Positions 42,356-50,168 of a stretch of DNA of 64,000 bases are shown in pieces. Both the position numbers and the translations under genes were made by a program. The DNA comes from Thermococcus sp. AM4. Its GTDB lineage: Archaea > Methanobacteriota_B > Thermococci > Thermococcales > Thermococcaceae. The notes under the pieces are model-generated. The model did no database searches. It saw only the letters and a program-made list of their open reading frames with translations, and was not told the DNA's origin. Every line of letters begins with the position of its first letter. The first letter of the stretch is position 1. The stretch lies in assembly GCF_000151205.2 (NCBI RefSeq), contig NC_016051.1, positions 558,001 to 622,000 of the forward strand. Reading direction: 5' to 3'.

Positions 42356-43377
42356 AGAACCGCCCTCAGAACCGGGAGCCTGTCCCGATACCACGTGAGG
42401 TTTTCAATGTTGAAGAACCAGGTATCTGCGTTGATGTCGTAGGGGATTCCGGCGCTCCAGAGTGCCGAAGCCATGACCTTTCCGAAATCCTCGTCAGCCT
42501 GAATCGGGCACTGAACGCTTTTATCCTTCTTTGAAAACCAGAATGGCCTCCACGCACCCACCCACGTGGGAATTCCCGTCTTTTTCGACCAGGCAAGAGA
42601 AGCGTTTATCGCGCTCTCTATGAGCGTCATATTGTAGGTGCAGTGCTTTGGGCCACCCGCGTATATGTGCCACTCGGCGAGGGTGTAGCCGTCGTTGGTA
42701 ACGTTGAGGTACTTGAGGTAGAAGGGACTTGAGACTCGCGCCGGGGTCACGAAGACGAGCCGGTAGGGGTCGATTTTTCTGATTTCGGCTATCGTCTGGG
42801 CGTAAACCTTGTTGAGAACGTCGGGATAGCTCTTTATCGGGCCGCTCGACTCGATGAGGAGGTCGTAGGAGAGGAGGTATGAGGTCCCCCTAAAGTACTC
42901 GGCGACGGTCTTCCACCAGAGGACGAAGTGCTCCTGGGCCTTCTCGCTCGTCGGGTCGTTCCTCAGCTCCGGTGCCGTGTAAGTGATGATTGGAATAAGG
43001 CCAGCGCTGAGGGTGTCGTTGACTATCTCGCCGAGCTGTATCAGAGCAGTTCTGTTGTTCACGACGTCAGCTTCCACCCTTATCCGGACGTTGGAGAAGC
43101 CAGCTTTCTTGAAGTACTCCGGTATGTTAACTCCTTTCGAGCGCCAGTAGAAGTAGTAGCGGTGAACCCTCGCGAAGCTCATCCAATCAACGTCGATTCC
43201 AACGCCGAGGAGCTTCTCGTACTGCTGAGCCATTATGGGCTCTTTTCCAAGGAAATAAAGGGACTGATTGGCTGCAGGAGCAGCGGTGTGAGTAGGGGTC
43301 TGGTTTTTGATGATTCTCGTGTGCATACCCCACAACACGAGGAGGAGCAGGACGAGCGCGAGACCGAGCCTCTTCAT
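42334..43377 (-). CDS. Secreted GH5-like protein, catalytic nucleophile apparently missing
   Basis: The protein is 347 residues: a signal segment (2-20), a low-complexity linker, then a TIM-barrel sequence resembling GH5. It has AGFSNVRIRVEAD near the start, LSYDLLIESSG with the expected acid Glu, AEWHIYAGG, and PTWVGAWRPFWF where cellulases have GE(F/W). The second Glu is Ala here. If the alignment is right it cannot hydrolyse by the normal mechanism and may only bind glycans. The gene converges on hef. Confidence 0.6.
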   Translation of the reverse strand: MKRLGLALVLLLLVLWGMHTRIIKNQTPTHTAAPAANQSLYFLGKEPIMAQQYEKLLGVGIDVDWMSFARVHRYYFYWRSKGVNIPEYFKKAGFSNVRIRVEADVVNNRTALIQLGEIVNDTLSAGLIPIITYTAPELRNDPTSEKAQEHFVLWWKTVAEYFRGTSYLLSYDLLIESSGPIKSYPDVLNKVYAQTIAEIRKIDPYRLVFVTPARVSSPFYLKYLNVTNDGYTLAEWHIYAGGPKHCTYNMTLIESAINASLAWSKKTGIPTWVGAWRPFWFSKKDKSVQCPIQADEDFGKVMASALWSAGIPYDINADTWFFNIENLTWYRDRLPVLRAVLHPSSST

Positions 43378-43502
43378 GAGGAAAAGGACGAGCTGGAACA
43401 GTTAAGCCTTTTGGTTCAACTATGGGTCAGAGATGTTCTCGGGGTTAAACGCTCTGAAATTAAACCCAATTGATACCTCAAGAAAGAGTTACGAACCTTG
43501 GT

Positions 43503-43526
43503 CAAACTTCGCCTGCGCGAAGTTTG
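43503..43526. repeat. Perfect hairpin downstream of tRNA-Met
   Basis: CAAACTTCGC and GCGAAGTTTG form a 10-bp stem with a CTGC loop. It lies 7 bases past the CCA end of the tRNA gene. It may be part of a repeated palindrome family or a processing/termination signal; no second copy was noticed in this window. Confidence 0.5.
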
Positions 43527-43532
43527 CTAGAA

Positions 43533-43640
43533 TGGTGCCGGGGCGGGGCTTTGAACCCCGGACCTCTCGGTTTCTCAGGCTCCCCCGAAGGGGAGCGGCC
43601 CTATGAGCCGAGCGCTCTGACCAGGCTAAGCTACCCCGGC
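43533..43640 (-). tRNA. tRNA-Met (CAT), with a 30-base intron and encoded CCA
   Basis: The acceptor GCCGGGG pairs with CCCCGGC, and the D arm, variable loop and T arm GGTTCAAAG are intact. The anticodon stem CTCGG/CCGAG has loop CTCATA+A interrupted at 43572-43601. CTCA pairs with TGAG in a bulge-helix-bulge, with cleavage expected in TAG and AAA, giving a 7-base CTCATAA loop. CCA is encoded at 43533-43535. Anticodon CAT and GC-rich stems fit an elongator tRNA-Met. A TATA-like TTTAAAAAG (43677-43685, reverse strand) lies about 40 bases upstream. Confidence 0.92.
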
Positions 43641-43697
43641 ACTGCCCGAGCGCTCGACCTATACCTTTCGGAGGAGCTTTTTAAATCTTTCGATGCC

Positions 43698-44444
43698 CTA
43701 AAGCCTGAAAAGACCGAGGATCCAGAGGCCTATCGCGATGAGCAAAAGCCCGGCAACAACCGAGAGCTCGGCGGAGTGCCTCACCATGGCCCTCGAGAAC
43801 TCCTTGCTCTCCCTTAAGCTTCCCATCGCGAACAGTATCGTGAGCAGGGGAAGGATGAATATGAGGTTGTAGAGAGCCAGGAGGAGGAACACCATCGCGG
43901 TCGAGGCCCTGGCTATAACGGCCGCGTAGACGAGGTAGGGTCCGGCGGAGCACGGAAGTAGGGTTGTTGAAACGCTTATTCCGAGTATGAGCGCCCCTAT
44001 GACCGTTGTCTCGGCCGAGAACATCTTCCTGCGGAGGGCCCTTTTGTCACCGGTCCTCGAACGCTCGGCCAGGCCGGTGAGAATCGTGTAGAGGCCAAAG
44101 GCTATTGCGAAGTAGCCGGCCCACCTCAGGGGAATTCTGCCGGCTATGAGCGTTAGGCCCAGCCCGAGGGTGTAGTAGGAGATGTAAACAGCGACGACGA
44201 AGGAGAGACCGACGATGTAGAGCCTCTTCTTGTCAACTCCCTTCACCGAGAGCGCGATGAGGAAGAGCGTGTAAACCGCGAAGGTGCAGGGGTTCACCGA
44301 GTCCGTCAGGGCCAGCGTCAGGAACTGCGGTATGAAGTAGGACATGCCCAGCAGGGAGAGAACGGCCGCGCTTATCCCGAAGGACAGGAGAATTATCAGG
44401 AGCAGGTACCTGAACTCCCTCTGGTGCAGGATTTTCTCCGACAT
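43698..44444 (-). CDS. CcdA/DsbD-type thiol-redox membrane protein
   Basis: About 248 residues with six to seven membrane helices. Two conserved Cys sit in TDSVNPCTFAVYT and LLPCSAGPYLVYA, the pair that carries electrons across the membrane. The frame extends 40 codons upstream but the start MSEKILHQREFRYL at 44444 is preferred. The divergent operon encodes a cysteine desulfurase, and DtxR-like sites lie between. Role in reducing external thiols or cytochrome/Fe-S assembly is inferred. Confidence 0.82.
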   Translation of the reverse strand: MSEKILHQREFRYLLLIILLSFGISAAVLSLLGMSYFIPQFLTLALTDSVNPCTFAVYTLFLIALSVKGVDKKRLYIVGLSFVVAVYISYYTLGLGLTLIAGRIPLRWAGYFAIAFGLYTILTGLAERSRTGDKRALRRKMFSAETTVIGALILGISVSTTLLPCSAGPYLVYAAVIARASTAMVFLLLALYNLIFILPLLTILFAMGSLRESKEFSRAMVRHSAELSVVAGLLLIAIGLWILGLFRL

Positions 44445-44469
44445 GATACCGGCTAAGGGCCGGCGGATA

Positions 44470-44528
44470 TTAGGTTTTCCTAAACCGATGGTTCTCAACC
44501 TTGGGAGCGGAGGCTTTAACCTAAGGTT
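44470..44528. promoter_or_regulatory. DtxR-like palindromes between ccdA-type and cysteine desulfurase genes
   Basis: TTAGGTTTTCCTAA (44470-44483) and AACCTAAGGTT (44518-44528) are palindromes with the TTAGG/CCTAA core. The first is near the ccdA-type start, and the second lies upstream of the TATA-like CCATAAAATC (about 44537-44547) of the divergent operon. The same core is in the operator at 31409-31426. Confidence 0.5.
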
Positions 44529-44575
44529 TGGGAAACCCATAAAATCTGGCCGGCGGAGAATCAAACGGTGGGATC

Positions 44576-44869
44576 ATGATCATCTCGAAACCCTGCGTCA
44601 CGATGAAGGGCGTCGTTATAGGGGCCTACTCGTGGGAGAAGAGGATAAAGCTCGACCTGACGAAAACGGCCCAGTGTTTGAAGGGGCGGGGCTACACGGT
44701 AAAAAAGCTCCTGCCCGGAATGATGCTAATCCTGGAGATGGAGGGCTACGAGGTCAGCGTTTACCCGAGCGGGAAGATAATCGTCAAACTCTTGGAGGAT
44801 GCGAAGAAAGGTGAGGAAATCGCGAGGATTGTTTACGACTGCGCCGGGGTTCTGGAGGTGGTATCGTGA
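44576..44869 (+). CDS. Small protein, TBP-like or helix-grip fold, in the desulfurase operon
   Basis: The protein is 97 residues with alternating strands: KGVVIGAYSWEKRIKLDL, VKKLLPGMMLILEMEGYEVSVYPSGKIIVKLL, and a final helix EEIARIVYDCAGVLEVV. The YPSGKI-type strand turn recalls one repeat of a TBP-like domain (inference). It overlaps the desulfurase start as GTGA. Two cysteines (KPCVTM, AQCLKG) plus YDC could take part in sulfur handling. Confidence 0.6.
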   Translation: MIISKPCVTMKGVVIGAYSWEKRIKLDLTKTAQCLKGRGYTVKKLLPGMMLILEMEGYEVSVYPSGKIIVKLLEDAKKGEEIARIVYDCAGVLEVVS

Positions 44870-46065
44870 GGATTCCGGAGGATGTTAGGAAGGACATACC
44901 GCTGACGGGCGAGGTTATCTACTTCGACAACACGGCAACCTCGTTAACGCCGAAGCCGGTCGTTGAGGCCATGGACGAGTACTACCTCAGATACCGCGCC
45001 AACGTCCACCGCGGTGTGCACAGGCTCTCCCAGATGGCGACGCACAAGTACGAGGAGAGCAGGAAAGTGGTTGCAGACTTCATCAACGCGAAGTTCGAGG
45101 AGATAGCGTTCACCAAGAACACGAGCGAGAGCCTCAACCTTGTCGCCCTCGGCCTTGAGGACGTCTTCAAGCCGGGGGACAAGATAGTCACGACCCCGTA
45201 CGAGCACCACTCGGATTTACTTCCCTGGCAGAGGTTGGCTAAAAAGCTCAACCTCAGGCTCGAGTTCATTGACGGGGACGACGAGGGCAACCTCGATTTG
45301 AGCGATGCGGAAAAGAAGATTAAGGGAGCCAAGCTCGTCGCGGTTCAGCACGTTTCAAATGCGCTCGGTGTTATCCACGAGGTCGAGGAGCTCGGAAAGA
45401 TGGCAGAGGAGGAAGGAGCGATATTCGTCGTCGATGCGGCACAGAGCGCCGGGCACATGGAGGTTGACGTTAGGAAACTACACGCGGACTTCCTGGCCTT
45501 TTCCGGCCACAAGGGGCCGATGGGACCGACGGGAATAGGCGTCCTTTACATTAACGAGGAGTTCTTTGACGTCTTCGAGCCGCCGCTAATCGGCGGTGGG
45601 ACGATTGAGGACGTTGATTTGGATTCCTACAAGCTGACCGAGCCACCGGAGCGGTTCGAGGCCGGAACACCGAACATAGGCGGTGCGATAGGACTGGCTG
45701 CAGGAATAAGGTACATTGAGAGGATTGGGTTAGACAGAATCGAGAGGCAGGAGAGGAAGCTCGTTAAGCGCACTACGGAAGGCCTTGACGAGCTTGAGAT
45801 TCCCTGGTACGGGCCGAGAAACCTCAAAAAGCACGCCGGAGTGGTTAGCTTCAACGTCCCGCCGCTTCACCCGCACGACGTCGCGGCGATACTCGACGAG
45901 AACAACATAATGGTTCGCTCCGGTCACCACTGCGCCCTGCCGGTGATGAAAAAGCTGGGGATAAACGGAACGGTGAGGGCTTCGTTCCACGTCTACAACA
46001 GCCTTGAGGAGGTCGAGACGTTCCTCGGCGTTCTTGAGGAGCTGGTTAAGGGGCTGAGGGCCTAA
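44866..46065 (+). CDS. Cysteine desulfurase (SufS/CsdA type)
   Basis: The protein is 399 residues of the class V aminotransferase fold. PYEHHSDLLPW, VVDAAQSAGH, the PLP-lysine in FSGHKGPMGPTG, and the loop Cys in VRSGHHCALPVM are all present. It makes sulfane sulfur for Fe-S clusters or tRNA thiolation. Start GTG 44866 overlaps the preceding stop. Confidence 0.92.
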   Translation: MRIPEDVRKDIPLTGEVIYFDNTATSLTPKPVVEAMDEYYLRYRANVHRGVHRLSQMATHKYEESRKVVADFINAKFEEIAFTKNTSESLNLVALGLEDVFKPGDKIVTTPYEHHSDLLPWQRLAKKLNLRLEFIDGDDEGNLDLSDAEKKIKGAKLVAVQHVSNALGVIHEVEELGKMAEEEGAIFVVDAAQSAGHMEVDVRKLHADFLAFSGHKGPMGPTGIGVLYINEEFFDVFEPPLIGGGTIEDVDLDSYKLTEPPERFEAGTPNIGGAIGLAAGIRYIERIGLDRIERQERKLVKRTTEGLDELEIPWYGPRNLKKHAGVVSFNVPPLHPHDVAAILDENNIMVRSGHHCALPVMKKLGINGTVRASFHVYNSLEEVETFLGVLEELVKGLRA

Positions 46066-46958
46066 AAGGGCACCTCCCCCCACTCCACGTTTATCGTCTC
46101 GGGCGTGCGGTATACGAAGGCTCCCTCGTCCTTCTGAACGTACCTCCTCATCGGACCCGGAGGAACGCCGTTGGCCTCGTAGATAACGCTCTGAGTGTCC
46201 GGCTCGTGGTACAGGACGAGGGTCGGCCCGGACAGGTTCATTATGGAATCGACGACGTAGTTCGTTCCCAGAACGGTTACGCGGCCCCTCAGCGGTTTCG
46301 TTATCAGGGGGACCGCCGCGCTCCCTATCTCGGTGTATGCGAGAACGGCGGCGTCATTTACGGCGACGACAGTTTTTCTCCTGTGCCTCACCACCGCGCT
46401 GACTATGAGGAAGGCCAGACTCGCCACCGTTATGCTGTACGCCCCTCCAAGATCGACGAGGACGTTCCTCCCGAACTCAGGCGCATCCCCCGAAAACAGA
46501 GCCTCGTCGAGGGGAGTGTAACTTTCGGCAATTACCTCGGCGTATTTCTCGCCGGAGGAGAGTGCCTCTGGAACGCTCCTGACCTTTCCCCGCATGAAAT
46601 CGGCGTAGAGCCTCTCGGTCAGAACCCTGTCCAGACCGTAAGCCGTCTGAACTATCGTGGCGGCGGTGTAGCCATCGAGTACTCCCCGGGATGCGAGGGT
46701 TATGGGATCCAGTCCGGCCGGTGAGCCGTCCCGAACCTCGATTATGGTATCAAATCCCTCCCGGGGAAAGCTTCCTTCGGTGTCGAAGACGATGGTCCCG
46801 TAGTCCAGCTTTCTGTATGCCGAAACAACGTACTCCAGTGCTTTCGCCGGCCAGTCATCCATACCGAAAACCTTCAGCGTTCTGCCGTGGAAAACCGGGT
46901 CGTAGAAAACCGGCTCCTCGGCATCGATAATCTTTATCGCGATTCGGCTGTGCTTCAT
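46062..46958 (-). CDS. HerA/FtsK-like protein without a clear P-loop
   Basis: About 298 residues. The middle (TIVFDTEGSFPREGFDTIIEVRDGSPAGLDPITLASRGVLDGYTAATIVQTAYGLDRVLTERL) resembles the region after Walker B of HerA-type ATPases. TLVLYHEPDT and a VP tail follow. I see no proper GxxxxGK(S/T), so it may be a non-ATPase relative. ATG 46958 chosen. It converges on the desulfurase gene with a 4-base overlap. Confidence 0.55.
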   Translation of the reverse strand: MKHSRIAIKIIDAEEPVFYDPVFHGRTLKVFGMDDWPAKALEYVVSAYRKLDYGTIVFDTEGSFPREGFDTIIEVRDGSPAGLDPITLASRGVLDGYTAATIVQTAYGLDRVLTERLYADFMRGKVRSVPEALSSGEKYAEVIAESYTPLDEALFSGDAPEFGRNVLVDLGGAYSITVASLAFLIVSAVVRHRRKTVVAVNDAAVLAYTEIGSAAVPLITKPLRGRVTVLGTNYVVDSIMNLSGPTLVLYHEPDTQSVIYEANGVPPGPMRRYVQKDEGAFVYRTPETINVEWGEVPF

Positions 46959-47005
46959 GAAAACCACCGGAAGAAATAGGGCGAGGTACTATAAACGGCT
47001 TCCGC

Positions 47006-48133
47006 TCAGGCCACCTTCACGAGCTTCTCCATCCAGGGACTCACGCGGACCCGCAGGTAGCCCCTGAACTTCCCATCAACCTCCGGGTCACCGGTGTAAA
47101 CGCGAATCGGACCGGTCAGCTTGTCCGGCGTTGCAACGACGATTACGTTCTCCCTCGGAATTCTCCTGAGGACTTCGGCCGAGAACTGCTGGTTGCCCCT
47201 GCCGAAGAGGAAGTTGGCCCCCCCAACGACGGTGACGACCACTCTGGGATTTCTATCGACGAACCGGAGCAGGTCTTTCTCCGTCGCGTCCTTGACGAGG
47301 AGCTTGGCCTTGCCGTCCTTCACCTCAACGATATCGACGCCGAGGAGCGTCCCGTCTATGCCGAGATTGTCCTTTATCCTCTTCACCGTCGAGCCCGAGC
47401 CGAGGAAATAAATCCCCTCGCTTTCAAGGATTTCCTCAGCCAGAGCCTCCGCCAGGGTCTCAAGCTCCTCGCTCTCGTCGGCCTTGATAGCTTCCTTGCT
47501 CCCCTGCACGAGGTTCTCGACGACTGGAACGAGGGCCTTTCCGTAGGTTTTAGCTCTAATCTCGTCCCTTCTGAAAGCCTCTTCGTCGATGTCCCTGATT
47601 TCTCTCTCCTCGAGTTTAGCTTCCCCGCGCAGGAACCTAACGAGGACTTCCGCGGCCTTCTCCGGCGAAACCGCGAAGACGCCGGAGTACATCTTGACCC
47701 CGGTTGGAATCCCGAGGATTGGAACCTTCCTACCGACCACGCTGACGATGTCGCGGGCGGTTCCGTCGCCGCCGGCGAAGACTATGAGCTTAACTTTATC
47801 GGCCATCTCTCGGGCGAGCCTCCTGGTGTGCTCCGAGCTCGTGTCAGGAATCCTAACGCCGTTGATCTCGCGGTGGTGGAACTCGAGGGGAATAACCTCA
47901 AAGCGGAAGCCGAACTCCCGAAGGTAGTCCTCGCCGAGCGGGCCGGGGCCGGTGAGGAAGGTTATCGAGCGGGCCTCGGGATAGTGGGACAGCTCCTTCA
48001 AAAAGAGCCTGACGAGGTCCGGAGAAACCGGCCTGGCACCCCGCCTGATGGCCTCCTCAACCACCCCATCGGTGCCCTTGAGGGCCACTCGCCCGCCCAT
48101 TCCGGCTATGGGGTTCACTATTAGCCCTATCAC
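47006..48133 (-). CDS. ATP-NAD kinase family protein
   Basis: The protein is 375 residues with IVFAGGDGTARDIVSVVG (the GGDGT loop of the NAD kinase/diacylglycerol kinase fold), LGIPTGVKMYSGVFAVSP, and a C-terminal domain. This archaeal subgroup is larger than ordinary NAD kinase and its substrate is not certain. GTG 48133 follows GAGGTGAGAGC, 2 bases after the upstream channel gene. Confidence 0.82.
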   Translation of the reverse strand: MIGLIVNPIAGMGGRVALKGTDGVVEEAIRRGARPVSPDLVRLFLKELSHYPEARSITFLTGPGPLGEDYLREFGFRFEVIPLEFHHREINGVRIPDTSSEHTRRLAREMADKVKLIVFAGGDGTARDIVSVVGRKVPILGIPTGVKMYSGVFAVSPEKAAEVLVRFLRGEAKLEEREIRDIDEEAFRRDEIRAKTYGKALVPVVENLVQGSKEAIKADESEELETLAEALAEEILESEGIYFLGSGSTVKRIKDNLGIDGTLLGVDIVEVKDGKAKLLVKDATEKDLLRFVDRNPRVVVTVVGGANFLFGRGNQQFSAEVLRRIPRENVIVVATPDKLTGPIRVYTGDPEVDGKFRGYLRVRVSPWMEKLVKVA

Positions 48134-48137
48134 GCTC

Positions 48138-49586
48138 TCACCTCATGTACTTCCTCGCGAACACCGTCAGGAAGACCGCCCACATGAACATTCCGAAGAG
48201 GGCCTCTATTGAGGCTATTACCCTGCCGACGCCTATCGGGTGGTAGTCGCCGTAGCCGAGGGTCGTCGCCGTGACGACGCTGAAGTACTCGTAATCGAGG
48301 AGGGTCATTCTGCTGGATAGGCCCTGGACGCTTCCAGTCGCGAGGAAGAGGATCGGAAAGAGGACGTTGACCGCGAACAGCCATATCATGATCGGTCTCT
48401 TCCAGTCCGTTCCGTACTTGCAGGTTAGATCCGCGAAGAGCCACTCGAAGAGTATCTCCATCTTTCTGAGGAGCTTTTTCCATCCCCTTCTTCTCGCGGA
48501 GGCCCTTATCTTCCTCTTGGCGAGCATTTCAAGGTAGTAGTACTCGTCGGCCTTTTCAAAGTCCCCGCTCCTTTCCCAGCTCGTTCTGGCCAGGCGGTAG
48601 AAGACCTCCTCGGCGTAGGGACTGTTGAAGGAGCACTCCTCCACGATGACGAAGCCCTCAACGTTGAGCTCCAGCGGCAGGGTCGGCAGGACGGTAAGGT
48701 TCCATGTCGGCGAGACCACCACCGTTGACCTGCGCAGGATGAAGTTGCTCTCGATGCGGACGTGAACGAACTCAGGCGAGAGCAGCCTGCTCTGTCTCAC
48801 CTCAACGTGGCCAAAGACCTCGAGGTTCTCAAGGGTCAGCCTGCCCGAGAAGCCCCTAACGGTAAGCCTGACCTGCCTCTTGAACCTCGGGGCTGTGTCG
48901 AAGCTTATGTCCCTCAGAACCAGCTCCCTCGCCCTGACCATCCGGGCCTTGCCCTCTGAGACGCTGACGCCGTGCTCCTCCAGGATCTTCCTGAGGAGGG
49001 GATAGCGGGTGTTTATGCCGATCTTCCTCACGTTCTCAAGGCCTGAAACCTCTATAACTCCGAGGATCTCCTTTTTCTCCCCGTATGCCGCTTCCTCGCC
49101 TTCCTCCCCACCGCCCACGTAGCGGGTGGAGTTTATCATGAGGTACTTAACGTCGGAATCGCGGACGGCTATGTGGCCGCTGAAATCAACGCGGAGTATG
49201 TTGAGACCGAATATCTTCGAGTCCTTGAAGAGGAGAACCTCAAGTTTCGTATCGAAGACGATGACCCTCTCCACCGTCGAGCCGACTATCACGAGCCCCT
49301 TAACGGACGAGCCATCAACTATCAGGTTCTTGATGTGGGAGTTCTTGAAAACCAGAACCCTCTCGGAGGTGAAGTCCTTTATCGCAACGTCGTACAGGTA
49401 AACCCCTTCAAAGTAGCTCTGGCCTGTTTTGAGCCTTTCCGCGAACTTCTCCGCTTTAATCCGCTTTATCTCCTCTCCGAGGAGCTTTTCGCCCTCATCG
49501 TAGGGTATGTGCAGGGGACAGTACTTCGACCCCTCGACGGGCTTTAGCCTGCACTTCCTTCCGTTGCTGTAGACGTACTCACACAG
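48138..49586 (-). CDS. 2TM ion channel with N-terminal zinc motif and non-canonical start
   Basis: The frame is open from 49586 to the stop at 48138 (about 482 codons), while the first ATG/GTG/TTG in frame is GTG 49292. The part before it is clearly protein: CEYVYSNGRKC...KYCPLH (C-X9-C-X10-C-X2-H), then repeated beta strands. The C terminus has a two-helix pore with TATTLGYGD, the K+ filter. The only plausible start is CTG at 49584-49586, 5 bases after AGGGGGGAG and just behind the GNAT stop. The long beta-strand domain resembles pentapeptide-like repeats. Confidence 0.7.
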   Translation of the reverse strand: MCEYVYSNGRKCRLKPVEGSKYCPLHIPYDEGEKLLGEEIKRIKAEKFAERLKTGQSYFEGVYLYDVAIKDFTSERVLVFKNSHIKNLIVDGSSVKGLVIVGSTVERVIVFDTKLEVLLFKDSKIFGLNILRVDFSGHIAVRDSDVKYLMINSTRYVGGGEEGEEAAYGEKKEILGVIEVSGLENVRKIGINTRYPLLRKILEEHGVSVSEGKARMVRARELVLRDISFDTAPRFKRQVRLTVRGFSGRLTLENLEVFGHVEVRQSRLLSPEFVHVRIESNFILRRSTVVVSPTWNLTVLPTLPLELNVEGFVIVEECSFNSPYAEEVFYRLARTSWERSGDFEKADEYYYLEMLAKRKIRASARRRGWKKLLRKMEILFEWLFADLTCKYGTDWKRPIMIWLFAVNVLFPILFLATGSVQGLSSRMTLLDYEYFSVVTATTLGYGDYHPIGVGRVIASIEALFGMFMWAVFLTVFARKYMR

Positions 49587-49588
49587 CG

Positions 49589-50122
49589 CTACTCCCCCCT
49601 GAAGAGCTCGTATATCAGAACGTCCACGAAACCCTCACCCGGGACGTACTGGTGTTTCCTCAACCGGCCGGCAAGCTCGAATCCGTTCTTTTCGAGAACG
49701 CGGGCCGAGGCGGCGTTTGAGCTGAACACACGGGCGTAGAGCTTCCTGAGGTTGAGCCACTCGAAGGCGTAGGTCACCGCGAGAGAAACGGCCTCGGTCG
49801 CGTAGCCCTTCCCCCAGTGCTCCGGCCCGAGAAAGTAGCCGAGCTCGGCGTTCCCGCTGTGGAGGTCAACGTTGTGAAGACCGATGAGGCCGATGAGGGT
49901 TTTCCCCTCGTTCTTTACGATGGCAAAAACCTTCTCCCTCGCCTTCTCCCGCCTAACCGCTTCGTACCACTCCATCTCATCCTCGAAGAAAAAGATCTCG
50001 TGGGGTTTGGTGAGGTACCTCCTGACGGTTCTGTCGTTGTACCATCTCCACAGGGTGTGAACGTCCTCCCTCATCGGGACGGCGAGGCTAACCTTCCTTC
50101 CCTCCAGTATGATCGGCCTCAT
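49589..50122 (-). CDS. GNAT acetyltransferase (RimJ/RimL type)
   Basis: The protein is 177 residues of the RimJ/RimL type: RPIILEGRKVSLAVPMREDVHTLWRWYND, then GYFLGPEHWGKGYATEAVSLAVTYAF (acetyl-CoA loop), and RVLEKNGFELAGRLRKHQ. It may acetylate protein N termini or small molecules. ATG 50122 is chosen, with GGTG upstream. It heads an operon with the channel gene and the NAD kinase-like gene. Confidence 0.8.
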   Translation of the reverse strand: MRPIILEGRKVSLAVPMREDVHTLWRWYNDRTVRRYLTKPHEIFFFEDEMEWYEAVRREKAREKVFAIVKNEGKTLIGLIGLHNVDLHSGNAELGYFLGPEHWGKGYATEAVSLAVTYAFEWLNLRKLYARVFSSNAASARVLEKNGFELAGRLRKHQYVPGEGFVDVLIYELFRGE

Positions 50123-50168
50123 CTCAAGCACCTTAAACTTAAAAGGATCGTCCCGTATTTAAAGCTTG

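Noticed and set aside
42928-43473. Open frame on the + strand opposite the GH5-like gene, running past its start
   Set aside because: Only the last 30 codons lie outside the GH5-like gene, with no ribosome site and no recognisable domain.
43503-43526. Hairpin after tRNA-Met as a bacterial-type terminator
   Set aside because: No T-run follows the stem on the tRNA strand, and archaea terminate mainly at T-rich runs without hairpins.
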